Assembly (NCBI GenBank): GCA_900557405.1
Contig: USSF01000041.1
Coordinates: 1-21,393, forward strand
Direction: 5' to 3'
From: an uncultured Prevotella sp.
Lineage (GTDB): Bacteria; Bacteroidota; Bacteroidia; Bacteroidales; Bacteroidaceae
DNA: 21,393 bases
Positions 7,324-14,421 of this stretch are shown piece after piece (position 1 is the stretch's first letter; each line of letters opens with the position of its first letter). Under the pieces are notes generated by a model. That model saw nothing but the letters and a program-made list of their open reading frames with translations. It searched no databases and had not been told where the DNA came from. A program made the translations under genes and the position numbers.

Positions 7324-9159
7324 ATGACAAAAGAAGAGAACGAAAAGAGACTGGAACATCTGAGGGGTATCGTGAGCAATCTCCCGAGCAAGCCCGGCAG
7401 CTACCAATACTACGACCGCGAGGGTACGATAATCTATGTGGGCAAGGCAAAAAACCTGAAGAACCGTGTGTCATCGTATTTCCATAAGGAAGTGGACCGC
7501 TACAAGACAAAGGTGCTCGTGAGCAAGATATGGGACATCACATACACCGTGGTAAACACCGAGGAGGATGCGCTGCTGCTCGAAAACAACCTTATAAAGA
7601 AATACCAGCCGAAATACAACATTCTGCTCAAGGACGGCAAGACATATCCATCTATCTGCATCACCAAGGAGTTTTATCCGAGAATATTCAAGACGAGGGT
7701 GATAAACAAGAAATTCGGCACCTTCTACGGCCCCTACAGTCATATAGGCACGATGTATGCGCTGCTCGACGTGATAAAGAAGCTGTACAAGCCCCGCACC
7801 TGTCGCCTGCCTCTCACAGAAGAGGGCATACGCCAAGGCAAATACCGTCCCTGTCTGGACTACCACATAAAGAACTGCGGCGGCGCCTGCATCGCCAAAC
7901 AGACGCACGAGGAATATATGAAGAATATAAGCCAAGCGCGAGAGATACTGAAAGGAAACACGCGAGAGGTGGAGAGAATCCTCTTTGAGGAGATGCAGCA
8001 GCTCGCCGCCGAACTGAAATTCGAGGAGGCGGAAGAGGTAAAGAAACGCTATCTGCTCCTGAAGGATTTCTGCTCCAAGAGTGAGGTGGTGAGCCATACT
8101 ATAAATAATGTGGACGTATTCTCCGTGACAGACAGCGACAATCTGGCTTTCGTAAACTATATCCACGTGACGAACGGCAACATAAACCAGGCATTCACCT
8201 TTGAATTCAAGAAGAAACTGGACGAAACAGACACCGAACTGCTGCCCCTCGCAATAGTGCAGATAAGGGAGAAACTGGGCAGTACGTCGAGGGAAATAGT
8301 GGTGCCATACGAGATAGAACTGCCCTTGGAGGGCGTAACGCTCACCATTCCGCAGCGCGGCGACAAGAGAACACTGCTGGAATTGTCCGAAATGAACGGC
8401 AAGCAATACCGTTTCGACCGACTGAAACAGGTCGAGAAGCTCAATCCCGAACAGAAGGCCGTGCGACTGATGAAGGAGATACAGACAGCGCTGAAACTGC
8501 CCAAGATGCCCTATCAGATAGAGTGTTTCGACAACTCGAACATAAGCGGAACGGATGCTGTGGCTGCCTGCGTGGTGTTCAAGAAGATGAAGCCGAGCAA
8601 GAAGGACTACCGCAGATACAATATAAAGACCGTGGTGGGTCCCGACGACTATGCCTCGATGAAGGAGGTGGTAAGACGCCGCTACACACGTCTCGTGGAA
8701 GAAGGGCAGCCACTGCCCGACCTTATCATAACGGACGGTGGAAAGGGTCAGATGGAAGTGGTGAGAGAGGTGGTAGAAGACGAACTGCACCTCGACATCC
8801 CCATCGCCGGACTGGCCAAGGACGACCGCCACCGTACGAACGAACTGCTCTACGGCTTCCCGCCTATGGTGGTGGGGATGAAGGCCGACAGCGAGCTGTT
8901 CCACATGCTCACCCACATACAGGACGAGGTACACCGCTTTGCCATCACCTTCCACCGCGACAAACGCTCCAAACACGCCCTACATTCGGAGATAGACGAC
9001 ATCAGGGGCATCGGTCCGAAGAGCAAGGAGGCGCTGCTCAAGGCGTTCAAGACGGCGAAGAAGATACGCGAGAGCAGCACGGAGGAGCTGGCGGCAGTAG
9101 TGGGCAGGCAGAAAGCAGAGCTCGTGGCAAGCCATTTCCGTCAGGAAGAAACGAAATAA
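7324..9159 (+). CDS. uvrC: UvrABC excinuclease subunit C
   Basis: UvrC makes both incisions around DNA lesions in nucleotide excision repair, after UvrA and UvrB have located the damage. The 611-residue product has the full domain order. An N-terminal GIY-YIG nuclease comes first (about 23-55; PGSYQYYDREG then IIYVGKAKNLKNRV, with the catalytic arginine at 48). The UVR motif that contacts UvrB lies at about 218-245. An RNase-H-like nuclease domain begins near IECFDNSNISGTDAV at about 400, and a C-terminal helix-hairpin-helix (IRGIGPKSKEALLKAF) lies near 560-580. The start at 7324 follows a purine-rich leader without a Shine-Dalgarno site. An ATG-proximal start two codons before EENEKR is consistent with homologues. 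dtd follows after 77 bases but has its own promoter match. Confidence 0.97.
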   Translation: MTKEENEKRLEHLRGIVSNLPSKPGSYQYYDREGTIIYVGKAKNLKNRVSSYFHKEVDRYKTKVLVSKIWDITYTVVNTEEDALLLENNLIKKYQPKYNILLKDGKTYPSICITKEFYPRIFKTRVINKKFGTFYGPYSHIGTMYALLDVIKKLYKPRTCRLPLTEEGIRQGKYRPCLDYHIKNCGGACIAKQTHEEYMKNISQAREILKGNTREVERILFEEMQQLAAELKFEEAEEVKKRYLLLKDFCSKSEVVSHTINNVDVFSVTDSDNLAFVNYIHVTNGNINQAFTFEFKKKLDETDTELLPLAIVQIREKLGSTSREIVVPYEIELPLEGVTLTIPQRGDKRTLLELSEMNGKQYRFDRLKQVEKLNPEQKAVRLMKEIQTALKLPKMPYQIECFDNSNISGTDAVAACVVFKKMKPSKKDYRRYNIKTVVGPDDYASMKEVVRRRYTRLVEEGQPLPDLIITDGGKGQMEVVREVVEDELHLDIPIAGLAKDDRHRTNELLYGFPPMVVGMKADSELFHMLTHIQDEVHRFAITFHRDKRSKHALHSEIDDIRGIGPKSKEALLKAFKTAKKIRESSTEELAAVVGRQKAELVASHFRQEETK

Positions 9160-9182
9160 AACACCAATAAATGGCGGAATAG

Positions 9183-9214
9183 CTTGCACGGACAGCAATA
9201 AAATCCTAACTTTG
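9183..9214 (+). promoter_or_regulatory. Bacteroides-type promoter for the dtd operon
   Basis: CTTG (9183-9186) and TAACTTTG (9207-9214) are 20 bases apart. The -7 element matches TAnnTTTG in full and the -33 element matches three of four bases. It lies 22 bases upstream of the dtd start. Confidence 0.55.
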
Positions 9215-9236
9215 TAAGCAGAAAAAAGAGAAAAGA

Positions 9237-9689
9237 ATGAAAACAGTGATACAGCGCGTAAGCCACGCTTCGGTGACGATAGACGGCACGGAGAAATCAG
9301 CCATCGGCAAAGGATTCCTGATACTGCTGGGCATAGGCTCGGAAGACACACAGGAGGACATCGACTGGCTGGTGAAGAAGACCGTAAACCTGCGCGTTTT
9401 CGATGACGAGAACGGCATCATGAACCGTTCCATACTCGACGACGGCGGCGATATAATAGTGGTAAGCCAGTTCACGCTCATGGCATCCACGAAGAAGGGC
9501 AACCGCCCGTCGTGGATACACGCCGCACCCCACGAGATTTCCGTTCCGCTCTACGAGAAGTTCTGCCGCGACCTCAGCACAGCACTCGGCAAACCCGTAG
9601 GCACAGGCGAATTCGGCGCCGACATGAAGGTGGAGCTGCTCAACGACGGTCCGGTGACAATATGCATGGACACCAAGCATAAGGAATAG
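9237..9689 (+). CDS. dtd: D-aminoacyl-tRNA deacylase
   Basis: This enzyme hydrolyses D-aminoacyl-tRNA (for example D-Tyr-tRNA) and Gly-tRNA(Ala), so proofreading chirality before translation. The 150-residue length is exactly typical. The two hallmark motifs are present: SQFTL at residues 77-81 and the cross-subunit Gly-cisPro motif GPVT at 138-141, which reaches into the active site of the partner subunit in the dimer. The N-terminus MKTVIQRVSHASVTIDG fits the family and fixes the start. It is the first gene of a tight operon: a small membrane protein starts four bases after its stop codon, followed by a MazG-type enzyme and deoC. Confidence 0.97.
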   Translation: MKTVIQRVSHASVTIDGTEKSAIGKGFLILLGIGSEDTQEDIDWLVKKTVNLRVFDDENGIMNRSILDDGGDIIVVSQFTLMASTKKGNRPSWIHAAPHEISVPLYEKFCRDLSTALGKPVGTGEFGADMKVELLNDGPVTICMDTKHKE

Positions 9690-9693
9690 GATT

Positions 9694-9948
9694 ATGGAAA
9701 AGAAGAAAGTATTGTCAAGAATAGAGCAAGGATCATTTGCCTTATTCATTCTTATAGGCACCATAAACAAATTATGGTACAAAGAAGAATATCTAAGCAC
9801 AATATCATGGGCATTCCTCTGTATCTATTTTATAGCTACAGTGAATAATAGAGAGGGGAAAAGCCCATGGGTGTTGACTATCGATTTAATCCTTGGCATC
9901 TGTACAATTATCATTTTAATTAATGACATATCAGCATATCTAAGATGA
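9694..9948 (+). CDS. Small hypothetical membrane protein
   Basis: I do not recognise the family. The 84-residue product has a basic N-terminus (MEKKK) and three hydrophobic stretches at about residues 13-25, 34-48 and 60-80. The predicted topology is two to three membrane spans. It starts four bases after the dtd stop codon, and its stop overlaps the start of the next gene as ATGA at 9945-9948, so translation is very likely coupled to both neighbours. That supports a real gene. Its codons (many TTA, ATA, AAT) are visibly more A+T-rich than those of dtd and the MazG gene. This could reflect membrane-protein composition or a later insertion into the operon. Function unknown. Confidence 0.7.
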   Translation: MEKKKVLSRIEQGSFALFILIGTINKLWYKEEYLSTISWAFLCIYFIATVNNREGKSPWVLTIDLILGICTIIILINDISAYLR

Positions 9949-10352
9949 CGATAAAGGAAGCACAAGAGGCGGTGGACACATGGATAAAGACCTACGGCGT
10001 GCGCTATTTCTCAGAACTGACGAATATGGCTTGCCTGACGGAAGAAGTGGGCGAGCTGGCAAGGGTCATAGCCCGCACCTACGGCGACCAGAGCTTCAAG
10101 CCGGGCGAGAAGCCCAACCTGGGCGAGGAGATGGCAGACGTATTGTGGGTGCTCATCTGTCTGGCAAACCAGACCGGCACCGACCTAACCGAAGAGCTGC
10201 AGAAAAGCATCGACAAGAAGACCAGCAGGGACAAGGATAGACATCTGAACAACCCCAAGCTGACAGGCGCAGCCACCCCACCCCACGACGACCGCCGGAC
10301 GACAGGAATCCAACCCTCAGCCGACGGGGAAACGGACAAAACAGATCATTAA
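9945..10352 (+). CDS. MazG-like nucleotide pyrophosphohydrolase
   Basis: A small all-alpha NTP pyrophosphohydrolase of the MazG/RS21-C6 superfamily. Such enzymes hydrolyse (d)NTPs, often non-canonical ones, to the monophosphate and pyrophosphate and so clean the nucleotide pool. The metal-binding signature is visible as E34-x2-E37 in LTEEVGELARV and E62-x2-D65 in GEEMADVLWVL. The conserved RDKDRHLNNPKL segment ends near residue 106. The remaining ~29 residues are polar, rich in T, D, P and G, and look like a disordered extension not typical of the family. The gene overlaps the stop of the small membrane protein (ATGA), and deoC follows 23 bases after its stop. The exact substrate cannot be told. 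Confidence 0.85.
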   Translation: MTIKEAQEAVDTWIKTYGVRYFSELTNMACLTEEVGELARVIARTYGDQSFKPGEKPNLGEEMADVLWVLICLANQTGTDLTEELQKSIDKKTSRDKDRHLNNPKLTGAATPPHDDRRTTGIQPSADGETDKTDH

Positions 10353-10375
10353 CCAAATAAAAAAACAATACAACA

Positions 10376-11314
10376 ATGATGACTGAAAAAGAAAATCTGA
10401 AAGGCGCCGCCGCACAGAAGGCAGAGCCGAAGACAAACAAATACGAAGAGGCACTGAGCAAGTATAACACCGACCTCGACGACAACGAAGTGCGTGAGGC
10501 GGTGAAGAAAATCATCACCGAGAAGGTGCATGAGAACGACAACCTCGACGTAAAGAAATTCCTTATGGGAAGCATCGAGCTGACCACGCTGAAGACTACC
10601 GATTCGGAGGAGAGCGTGCTCGCATTCACGGAGCGCGTAAACCAGTTCGACGAGGCATACGGCGACCTGCCCCACGTGGCAACCATCTGCGTATACCCGT
10701 GCTTCGCAAAGGTGGTGAGCGAAACGCTCGAAGTGGACGGCGTGGAGATAGCCTGCGTATCTGGCAGTTTCCCTTCATCTCAGGCACTCATCGAGGTAAA
10801 GGTGGCCGAGACAGCATTGGCAATAAAAGATGGCGCCACAGAGATTGACATCGTGATGCCGGTGGGCAAGTTCCTCAGCGGCGACTACGAGGGAGTGGCA
10901 GACGACATCAGCGAGATGAAAGAAGCCTGCGGCGGACACGACATGAAGGTAATCCTGGAGACAGGTTGCCTGAAGACAGCCTCGAACATCAAGAAGGCAT
11001 CAATTATCGCCATGTATGCAGGAGCCGACTACATCAAGACTTCCACCGGAAAGCTGGAGCCTGCCGCCACACCGGAGGCAGCCTACGTGATGTGCCAGGC
11101 AATCAAGGAATACTACGACGAGACCGGCATACAGATAGGCTTCAAGCCCGCAGGAGGCATCAACAGCGTGATGGACGCACTTATCTACTACACCATCGTG
11201 AAGGAGGTGCTGGGCGAGAAATGGCTCACCAACAAATGGTTCCGTCTGGGCACAAGCCGTCTTGCCAACATGCTGCTGAGCGAGATTGAAGGACAGGAAA
11301 TCAAGTTCTTCTAA
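10376..11314 (+). CDS. deoC: Deoxyribose-phosphate aldolase
   Basis: This enzyme cleaves 2-deoxyribose-5-phosphate to glyceraldehyde-3-phosphate and acetaldehyde in deoxynucleoside catabolism. It is a class I (Schiff base) aldolase with a TIM barrel. The Schiff-base lysine lies in YIKTSTGK (K221), the second active-site lysine in GFKPAGGI (K257) and the acidic relay residue in TEIDIVMPVG (D158). The 312-residue length is longer than the ~220-residue bacterial short form. The extra part is mainly an N-terminal ~60-residue region rich in K and E, as in the longer E. coli-like class. Two adjacent ATG codons (10376 and 10379) are possible starts. It ends the dtd operon, and its neighbours also handle nucleotides or tRNA. 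Confidence 0.95.
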   Translation: MMTEKENLKGAAAQKAEPKTNKYEEALSKYNTDLDDNEVREAVKKIITEKVHENDNLDVKKFLMGSIELTTLKTTDSEESVLAFTERVNQFDEAYGDLPHVATICVYPCFAKVVSETLEVDGVEIACVSGSFPSSQALIEVKVAETALAIKDGATEIDIVMPVGKFLSGDYEGVADDISEMKEACGGHDMKVILETGCLKTASNIKKASIIAMYAGADYIKTSTGKLEPAATPEAAYVMCQAIKEYYDETGIQIGFKPAGGINSVMDALIYYTIVKEVLGEKWLTNKWFRLGTSRLANMLLSEIEGQEIKFF

Positions 11315-11333
11315 ACAATACCAAAGGATTATC

Positions 11334-11377
11334 ATGGGCTTCAGAATGCTCCACGAGGAAGACAATCTGGAGCCCAT
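11334..11377 (+). terminator. Stem-loop after deoC, possible terminator
   Basis: ATGGGCTTCAG (11334-11344) pairs with CTGGAGCCCAT (11367-11377), 11 bp with one G-T pair, around a 22-base loop. It begins 20 bases after the deoC stop codon. The following tract (ACCTCTTTATG) is only moderately T-rich, so it may be a processing or stability element rather than an efficient terminator. Confidence 0.45.
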
Positions 11378-11420
11378 ACCTCTTTATGTCAAACATTTTA
11401 ATATAAAGGAACGATTATGA
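11334..11420 (+). CDS. Possible 28-residue leader peptide ORF
   Basis: A short frame beginning ATGGGCTTC encodes 28 residues, and its TGA stop overlaps the ATG of the secreted-protein gene (ATGA at 11417-11420). This is the same coupling geometry as the real gene pair at 9945-9948. The product (start MGFRMLHEEDN, end NIKERL) resembles nothing I know. The first half coincides with the 11-bp inverted repeat, so the frame may be incidental. Treat it as a candidate only. Confidence 0.25.
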   Translation: MGFRMLHEEDNLEPIPLYVKHFNIKERL

Positions 11421-12766
11421 AGTATTCCACTTTCATCGCGGCAGCAGCACTTTGTCTGTCCGCAACCACAACACAGGCACAAACGCCCAAGACGATGCTC
11501 AAGGCAAACAAAATCATCAATGAAATCTTCTCCGGCAGGGCTTTCAGAGCCGCTATGCCTATGGCTGGCGCCGAAGCAGCAGACCTCTCGTCAGTGAAGC
11601 CGGCACAGACCACCACCTACGCCTATGCCAACGGCAGCTGGATCCATCTGACTACAGACAAGATGGAATACGACACCAAGGGCAACACTACAGCCACCGA
11701 GACCATGGGCGAAGAGGGAAAGACAAGAATGGTATACACATACGACGACAAACTGGAGGGCTGCATCACGCAGGCCACAAGCTACTCATGGAACGCCACT
11801 ACAGCGGCATGGGAGAACCCTACGGTAATGGCCAAGACGGAGCTGACGCGCGACGACAAGGGCCGCGTGACGAAGGAGACCGTCTACGCATACGACGAGG
11901 ACACCAAGACGCTGGAGAAAGAGACTGAAATAGAGTTCGGCTACGCCCTGATAAGCGGACAGATGAACTCCATGAAGATGACAATGACGACCGAGGACGA
12001 AACGGGAAACGACATGACGATACCCGTGACGCTGACCATCCTGAAATGGCACAGCTACAACCCCGACAAGCTCTTCACTCTCCCACTCGACGATATGGAC
12101 CCAAGCGCAATGTTCGGCTCAGACAATCTGATAGAGTCGGCCACTCTCAGCATGACCATTCAGAATATCCCAGTCGCCGGTACCATCAAGGGCGAATACA
12201 CGGAGACATCAAGCACAATCAACTTCAGCATTCCGCTGATGCAGATGAGCATGAAGACCACCATGACAATCACCGACAGCTACGGCAGCAACAAAACCGA
12301 AATGACTATGGATATGATGGGCCAGAACGTGATGTCGTCTACCATCACAAACACCAACAACGAGCACGGCGACTGCATCAAGACTGTTTCGGAGGGTACG
12401 ACAGCCGAAGGCCTGCCGTTTGCCGATGAGGAGGACACCGACCTCGACCTGAACCAGACCATGACCTTCGACTACGAGTACACTACCCTATCGGACAACA
12501 AGGTGCTGAAGAGCAGCATGGTGACAAACGTTCTCGACAAGAAGACGAACGAGATGAAGCCTACGGCAAAGGTGACATACGACCTATATACCGACTATCT
12601 GACCGGTACCACAGGTATCGGAAGCATCCACAAGAATACCTCTACGAGCGAAATAAACGCCGTATACGGCATTAACGGAGTAAGGATGGACAAACTCCCA
12701 CAGGGCGGCGAGAAAGGCGTTTATATCATCAAAAACGCCGACCGCACGATAAAGGTGATGAAATAA
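11417..12766 (+). CDS. Secreted protein of unknown function
   Basis: I do not recognise a named family. The 449-residue product starts with a clear signal peptide: a lysine at residue 2, a hydrophobic core at about 5-16 and an AQA cleavage site near residue 21, so it is exported to the periplasm or beyond. The mature part is rich in T, M, D and E. Early on it carries YD-type fragments (EYDTKGNTTATET, YTYDDKLEG, RDDKGRVTKET, YAYDEDTKT) like those of YD-repeat extracellular proteins. The middle is dominated by alternating T/M beta-strand-like runs (for example MKMTMTTED, MSMKTTMTIT). The last ~35 residues (VYGINGVRM, GVYIIKN, TIKVMK) resemble the C-terminal tail common on secreted Prevotella/Bacteroides proteins, related in look to T9SS sorting tails. 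It lies about 100 bases past deoC. Confidence 0.8.
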   Translation: MKYSTFIAAAALCLSATTTQAQTPKTMLKANKIINEIFSGRAFRAAMPMAGAEAADLSSVKPAQTTTYAYANGSWIHLTTDKMEYDTKGNTTATETMGEEGKTRMVYTYDDKLEGCITQATSYSWNATTAAWENPTVMAKTELTRDDKGRVTKETVYAYDEDTKTLEKETEIEFGYALISGQMNSMKMTMTTEDETGNDMTIPVTLTILKWHSYNPDKLFTLPLDDMDPSAMFGSDNLIESATLSMTIQNIPVAGTIKGEYTETSSTINFSIPLMQMSMKTTMTITDSYGSNKTEMTMDMMGQNVMSSTITNTNNEHGDCIKTVSEGTTAEGLPFADEEDTDLDLNQTMTFDYEYTTLSDNKVLKSSMVTNVLDKKTNEMKPTAKVTYDLYTDYLTGTTGIGSIHKNTSTSEINAVYGINGVRMDKLPQGGEKGVYIIKNADRTIKVMK

Positions 12767-12797
12767 GCATCTCCGGGCGGATTCCCCATGTGGGGAA

Positions 12798-12883
12798 CCA
12801 GAACACAGACAAGGCGCCAGTTCCACGGCAGGAAGCATTTATACGAAACATATTTGCGGCTTCCTACATCATGGTTCTGGCGC
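12798..12883 (+). other. Nested stem-loop with an alternative pairing
   Basis: GCGCCAG (12814-12820) pairs with CTGGCGC (12877-12883), enclosing a second stem GGAAGC (12831-12836) with GCTTCC (12859-12864). An upstream CCAGAAC (12798-12804) can instead pair with GTTCTGG (12874-12880), which overlaps the partner of the first stem. The two folds are mutually exclusive, as in attenuators. The location at a 3' end makes a regulatory switch uncertain. Confidence 0.4.
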
Positions 12884-12890
12884 TTCTTCA

Positions 12891-12957
12891 TTTAACCCAA
12901 ATCGGCTATCAGGGCTTAAAAGTCCCGATAAAAACGGGTTAAAAGTTTATTTGTTTT
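12891..12957 (+). terminator. Probable terminator of the secreted-protein gene
   Basis: TTTAACCC (12891-12898) pairs with GGGTTAAA (12936-12943), with an inner ATCGG/CCGAT stem (12901-12905 with 12925-12929). A T-rich tail (AGTTTATTTGTTTTTG) follows. The structure and tail suit an intrinsic terminator, although the loop is long. Confidence 0.5.
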
Positions 12958-13027
12958 TGCCAATACTTCTATATGAAATATTGGAAATACTGGCAGTGCC
13001 AGAAGAGTAAAGCATTCTGGCACCAAA

Positions 13028-13104
13028 GGTGCGACATAGGTGCAACAAAGGTGCGGCATAGCTGCACCAACAGTATCACATAGCTATACGGCAGGTATAC
13101 CGAT
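13028..13104. repeat. 11-bp tandem repeat array
   Basis: Four consecutive 11-base units follow the pattern G(G/C)TGCxxCxxx: 13028-13038, 13039-13049, 13050-13060 and 13061-13071. Units 1 and 3 (GGTGCGACATA, GGTGCGGCATA) are nearly identical. Three more degenerate units continue the same phase to 13104. The array lies in the non-coding gap before a terminator. Confidence 0.65.
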
Positions 13105-13114
13105 GCTGAACCCA

Positions 13115-13158
13115 TAAAAAAACATCGCCCTCCTGAAGAAGACGATGGAATTTTTTTT
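13115..13158. terminator. Bidirectional terminator between convergent genes
   Basis: CATCG (13123-13127) pairs with CGATG (13143-13147). The stem is flanked by an A-run (13116-13122) on one side and a T-run (13151-13158) on the other, so it can stop transcription in both directions. It lies 40 bases past the end of the minus-strand polyprenyl synthase gene. Confidence 0.65.
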
Positions 13159-13197
13159 AAACTATATGAATTAAATAAGTCCAGCCCATTGTGCCGG

Positions 13198-14175
13198 TTA
13201 GTTGTCTCTCTGTATCACGAAATCAAGATAAGCCGAAAGGCTCTCCTTCAGTTCGGGGAGCCTCACCTCCGAGCAGATGAAATCCGTGGCGAGGCGATGG
13301 AAATCCCACATGCGCTTCTCGGCATAATCTATTCCGCCGTTCTCCTTGGCAAAGGCCACGAGGCTGGCAATCTCGTCTGCCGTGGCGGTGCGTGCCTTCA
13401 CCTTGTAGGCGAGCTGCATCATCCGCCCGTCGCCCGTGGAGTTGAGGGCATGGATTACGGGCAGTGTAAGCTTGCCTTCGGCCATGTCGTTGCCGGTGGG
13501 TTTGCCTATCTCCTTCGACTCGTAATAGTCGAAGATGTCATCACGTATCTGGAAGATAATACCGAGGTTACGCCCATATTGTTTCGCCTTTTCTATCTCC
13601 TCCGGCGAAGCTCCTGCCGATAAGGCTCCGATGGCGCAGCACGCCTCGAAGAGGGCAGCGGTCTTCTGGCTGATCACCTGATAATAAACGTCTTCCGAAA
13701 TCTTCTCGTTTGATATGTTCGACAGCTGCAATATCTCTCCGCTGGCCAGAGTCCGGCCCAGTTCGGCAAGATAGCGCACTATCTCCGTATTCTGCGTATA
13801 TGCCACGTGGAGCAATGCCGTGGACAGCAGATAGTCGCCCACGAGCACCGCCACCTTGTTGTCGTATGTAGCGTTTACCGATGCCTGTCCGCGTCTCTCC
13901 TCGCTCTCGTCCACCACATCATCGTGCACCAGACTCGCCGTATGCAGCAGCTCCAGTCCCACGGCGGCATTCTGCGTCACGGCAGACACCTTGCCATAGT
14001 TGCGCGCCATAAGCAGTATGAGCATCGGGCGCATACGCTTCCCCGTGCGCTGACGGATATATGCAAGCGCCTGCGACAGGAGTCCGTCGGTATGCGACAG
14101 CGCCTGCGTGAACAGATCATTGAAGTCCGAGAGTTCGCTCTCGATCGGTTGCTTTATGCGTGATAAATAGTCCAT
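13198..14175 (-). CDS. ispB: Polyprenyl (octaprenyl-type) diphosphate synthase
   Basis: A trans-prenyl chain elongase that adds isopentenyl diphosphate units to make the long side chain of respiratory quinone (menaquinone in Bacteroidales). It is a soluble or membrane-associated dimer. The 325-residue length is normal. The first aspartate-rich motif is D85-D86-x2-D89 in LVHDDVVDESEERRG. The second is D212-D213-x2-D216 in QIRDDIFDYYES, followed by GKPTGNDMAEGKLTLPVI, all intact and in the usual positions. A small residue five positions before the first motif would favour long products (A80 in LELLHTASLVHDD), which agrees with a long-chain enzyme. Chain length cannot be fixed by eye, so the symbol is by similarity. 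It is divergent from polA, with a -7 match at 14192-14199. Confidence 0.88.
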   Translation of the reverse strand: MDYLSRIKQPIESELSDFNDLFTQALSHTDGLLSQALAYIRQRTGKRMRPMLILLMARNYGKVSAVTQNAAVGLELLHTASLVHDDVVDESEERRGQASVNATYDNKVAVLVGDYLLSTALLHVAYTQNTEIVRYLAELGRTLASGEILQLSNISNEKISEDVYYQVISQKTAALFEACCAIGALSAGASPEEIEKAKQYGRNLGIIFQIRDDIFDYYESKEIGKPTGNDMAEGKLTLPVIHALNSTGDGRMMQLAYKVKARTATADEIASLVAFAKENGGIDYAEKRMWDFHRLATDFICSEVRLPELKESLSAYLDFVIQRDN

Positions 14176-14191
14176 TGAATGAAATTTGTTA

Positions 14192-14199
14192 CAAAATTA
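14192..14199 (-). promoter_or_regulatory. Candidate -7 box for the polyprenyl synthase gene
   Basis: On the minus strand TAATTTTG matches TAnnTTTG. It lies only 17 bases upstream of the start codon, so the leader would be about ten bases. No clear -33 element is seen (TTCTGA at the expected distance). Confidence 0.4.
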
Positions 14200-14366
14200 C
14201 ATTTTTTCTCCGATTAATCAGAAAAAAACACTAATTTTACACGATATTCACATGCAAAGGACTGAAATTCCTCCTGTTTACCCTTTCATACGAGGCTTTT
14301 TGGGGGGAGGAAGGAAGCATTGCCCGGCAGGGATTGAACTTCATTTCTGCAAAAGCAAGGCGCCAA

Positions 14367-14382
14367 TCCTGTGAAGACAGGA
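14367..14382 (+). other. Hairpin upstream of polA
   Basis: TCCTGT and ACAGGA form a perfect 6-bp stem closed by a GAAG tetraloop, 39 bases before the polA start codon. It may affect polA mRNA translation or stability. No known riboswitch or leader family is recognised. Confidence 0.4.
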
Positions 14383-14421
14383 CACTAAAATTAAGTAAAT
14401 ATAAAAAGACAATATATATAG

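Larger units (their letters stand above)
12767..13197. other. Convergent intergenic region rich in hairpins and repeats
   Basis: No gene is supported in these 431 bases, which lie between the ends of the secreted-protein gene and the polyprenyl synthase gene. In order they contain a small CCCCATGTGGGG hairpin (12784-12795), a nested stem-loop (12814-12883), a terminator-like stem (12891-12943), a CTGGCAGTGCCAG hairpin (12993-13005), an 11-bp tandem repeat (13028-13071) and a bidirectional terminator (13115-13158). Confidence 0.6.

Noticed and set aside
6977..7487. Plus-strand open frames of 96 and 133 codons before uvrC
   Set aside because: Their residues come from the purine-rich 22-bp repeats. 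One runs through the parS site and far into uvrC in another frame, and both straddle the predicted promoter. No family resemblance.
6824..7510. Minus-strand open frame of 228 codons
   Set aside because: It overlaps the start of uvrC and crosses the parS palindrome. The protein is F/S/R/C-rich as expected from antisense of purine-rich DNA.
7471..8976. Long minus-strand open frame (501 codons) opposite uvrC
   Set aside because: It is the antisense shadow of uvrC, whose motifs are complete. The shadow protein shows no domain.
13028..13104. CRISPR array
   Set aside because: Units are 11 bases, contiguous and without spacers, and there are no cas genes in the window.
14321..14345. tRNA-like 3' end on the minus strand (GTTCAATCCCTGCCGGGCAA)
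   Set aside because: It looks like a T-loop and acceptor strand, but the 5' half of the T-stem does not pair and no anticodon or D arm is found in the ~75 bases where they should be. At most it is a remnant or chance match.
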